From: Candidatus Shapirobacteria bacterium | Lineage (GTDB): Bacteria; Patescibacteriota; Microgenomatia; UBA12405 | DNA: 6,117 bases | Direction: 5' to 3' | Assembly (NCBI GenBank): GCA_009885205.1 | Contig: VFLE01000112.1 | Span: 1-6,117 of the forward strand | Part shown: piece by piece, positions 5,926 through 6,117 of the stretch | Numbering within the stretch: position 1 is the stretch's first letter | How the letters are laid out: each line of letters starts with the position of its first letter | The notes under the pieces: model-generated | The model's database searches: none | Told to the model about the DNA's origin: nothing | Seen by the model: only the letters and a program-made list of their open reading frames with translations | Translations under genes and position numbers: made by a program

Positions 5926-6019
5926 TTACACCTCTGCACATTCAAAACGCCCACTTCGTGGGCAGTTATGAGTGAGCAAGGTGATGCTGATTGCGCATTT
6001 AAAATGCGCAATGGTGTAA
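5926..6019 (+). other. Structured element foldable into a three-way junction; includes probable 3' end hairpins
   Basis: Two bases after the stop codon, TTACACC (5926-5932) pairs perfectly with GGTGTAA (6013-6019), enclosing two hairpins. The first spans 5935-5978: TGC with GCA, CATTC with GAGTG (one G-U in RNA), an A-T pair, AAC with GTT, then GCCCAC (5949-5954) with GTGGGC (5958-5963) around loop TTC; two A-A mismatches and one bulge interrupt it. The second is a perfect 11 bp inverted repeat with a single central base, ATTGCGCATTT (5990-6000) and AAATGCGCAAT (6002-6012), which directly abuts the closing strand at 6013 and could stack on it. The simplest role is a transcript 3' end signal for the preceding gene. 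A small structured RNA or an inverted-repeat element is also possible. Confidence 0.6.
5990..6012 (+). terminator. Strong hairpin (11 bp arms), likely transcript 3' end
   Basis: This is the most stable single hairpin after the glycosyltransferase stop, about 65 bases downstream, with a GC-rich middle and a central TTAAA that would form the loop in RNA. By analogy with the hairpin-directed polyadenylation of Mimivirus, it or the shorter hairpin at 5949-5963 probably marks the transcript end. Which one is used cannot be told from sequence. Confidence 0.5.
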
Positions 6020-6117
6020 AAATTCTCGTTTTTATTGGTTTCAATTTAGGTGAAAATCTATGGTTTCCCTCGGTGCCAATCAGTCCTTTTACACACTTAT
6101 TATTTATTTTATTTTTA
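6020..6117. other. AT-rich tail with no supported gene
   Basis: The last 98 bases are AT-rich, ending in a T/A run (6097-6117) of the kind seen in giant virus promoters. TTTTACAC (6087-6094) is the reverse complement of GTGTAAAA (6014-6021), so another inverted pair exists across 65 bases. An ATG at 6060 stays open for 19 codons to the window edge, which is too short to support a gene. Confidence 0.3.

Noticed and set aside
5980..6012. Hammerhead ribozyme core, suggested by CTGAT near a three-way junction
   Set aside because: The core needs CUGANGA and GAAA at the junction; the sequence reads CTGATTG and has no GAAA there on either strand.
5926..6019. tRNA gene, suggested by the 7 bp closing stem
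   Set aside because: There is no T-arm GGTTCRA motif, no 5 bp/7-base anticodon arm and the arm next to the closing stem has 11 bp; it does not fit a tRNA.
5772..6044. Minus-strand open frame covering the structured tail
   Set aside because: It overlaps the 3' part of a convincing glycosyltransferase and runs through both hairpins; its composition looks like translated non-coding sequence.
6060..6117. Possible start of a further plus-strand gene, open to the window edge
   Set aside because: Only 19 codons are visible, ending in an AT-rich run with no recognisable protein start; it cannot be told from chance.

Overview
The window looks like a piece of a eukaryote-infecting giant DNA virus (Nucleocytoviricota), most likely Mimiviridae-like (Imitervirales). 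This is inferred from gene content and architecture, not from a search. The reasons are: AT-rich, intronless genes packed with 49 to 85 base spacers and no Shine-Dalgarno pattern; a viral-type NAD+-dependent DNA ligase that lacks the bacterial zinc finger but keeps BRCT, as described for the Mimivirus enzyme; a Pol beta-like family X polymerase; several glycosyltransferases including a GT25 member; and a perfect hairpin at a gene end, as in the Mimivirus 'hairpin rule' for transcript 3' ends.

Layout: (1) 31-831, minus, a GT-A-like glycosyltransferase whose stop codon lies in a perfect 10 bp hairpin (11-34). (2) 881-4372, minus, an 1163-residue fusion of a complete Pol beta-type polymerase, a Lys/Pro-rich repetitive linker and a complete viral-type NAD+ DNA ligase. 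(3) 4433-5089, minus, a GT25-type glycosyltransferase. (4) 5175-5924, plus, another GT-A-like glycosyltransferase, divergent from (3) across an 85 base shared promoter region. (5) 5925-6117, a non-coding tail starting with a roughly 94 base element that folds into a three-way junction (5926-6019).

Together, the fusion protein could carry out the last two steps of single-nucleotide base excision repair in one polypeptide: gap filling (and probably 5'-dRP removal), then nick sealing. This resembles the role of the cellular Pol beta / ligase III pair. The three glycosyltransferases around it fit a virus-encoded glycan pathway, such as capsid or fibre glycosylation, and have no obvious link to repair. 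The most notable points are the polymerase-ligase fusion, the serine that replaces the usual motif IV lysine of the ligase, the near-identical 42 bp repeats in the linker, the structured element after the last gene, and a 10-base motif next to two stop codons.
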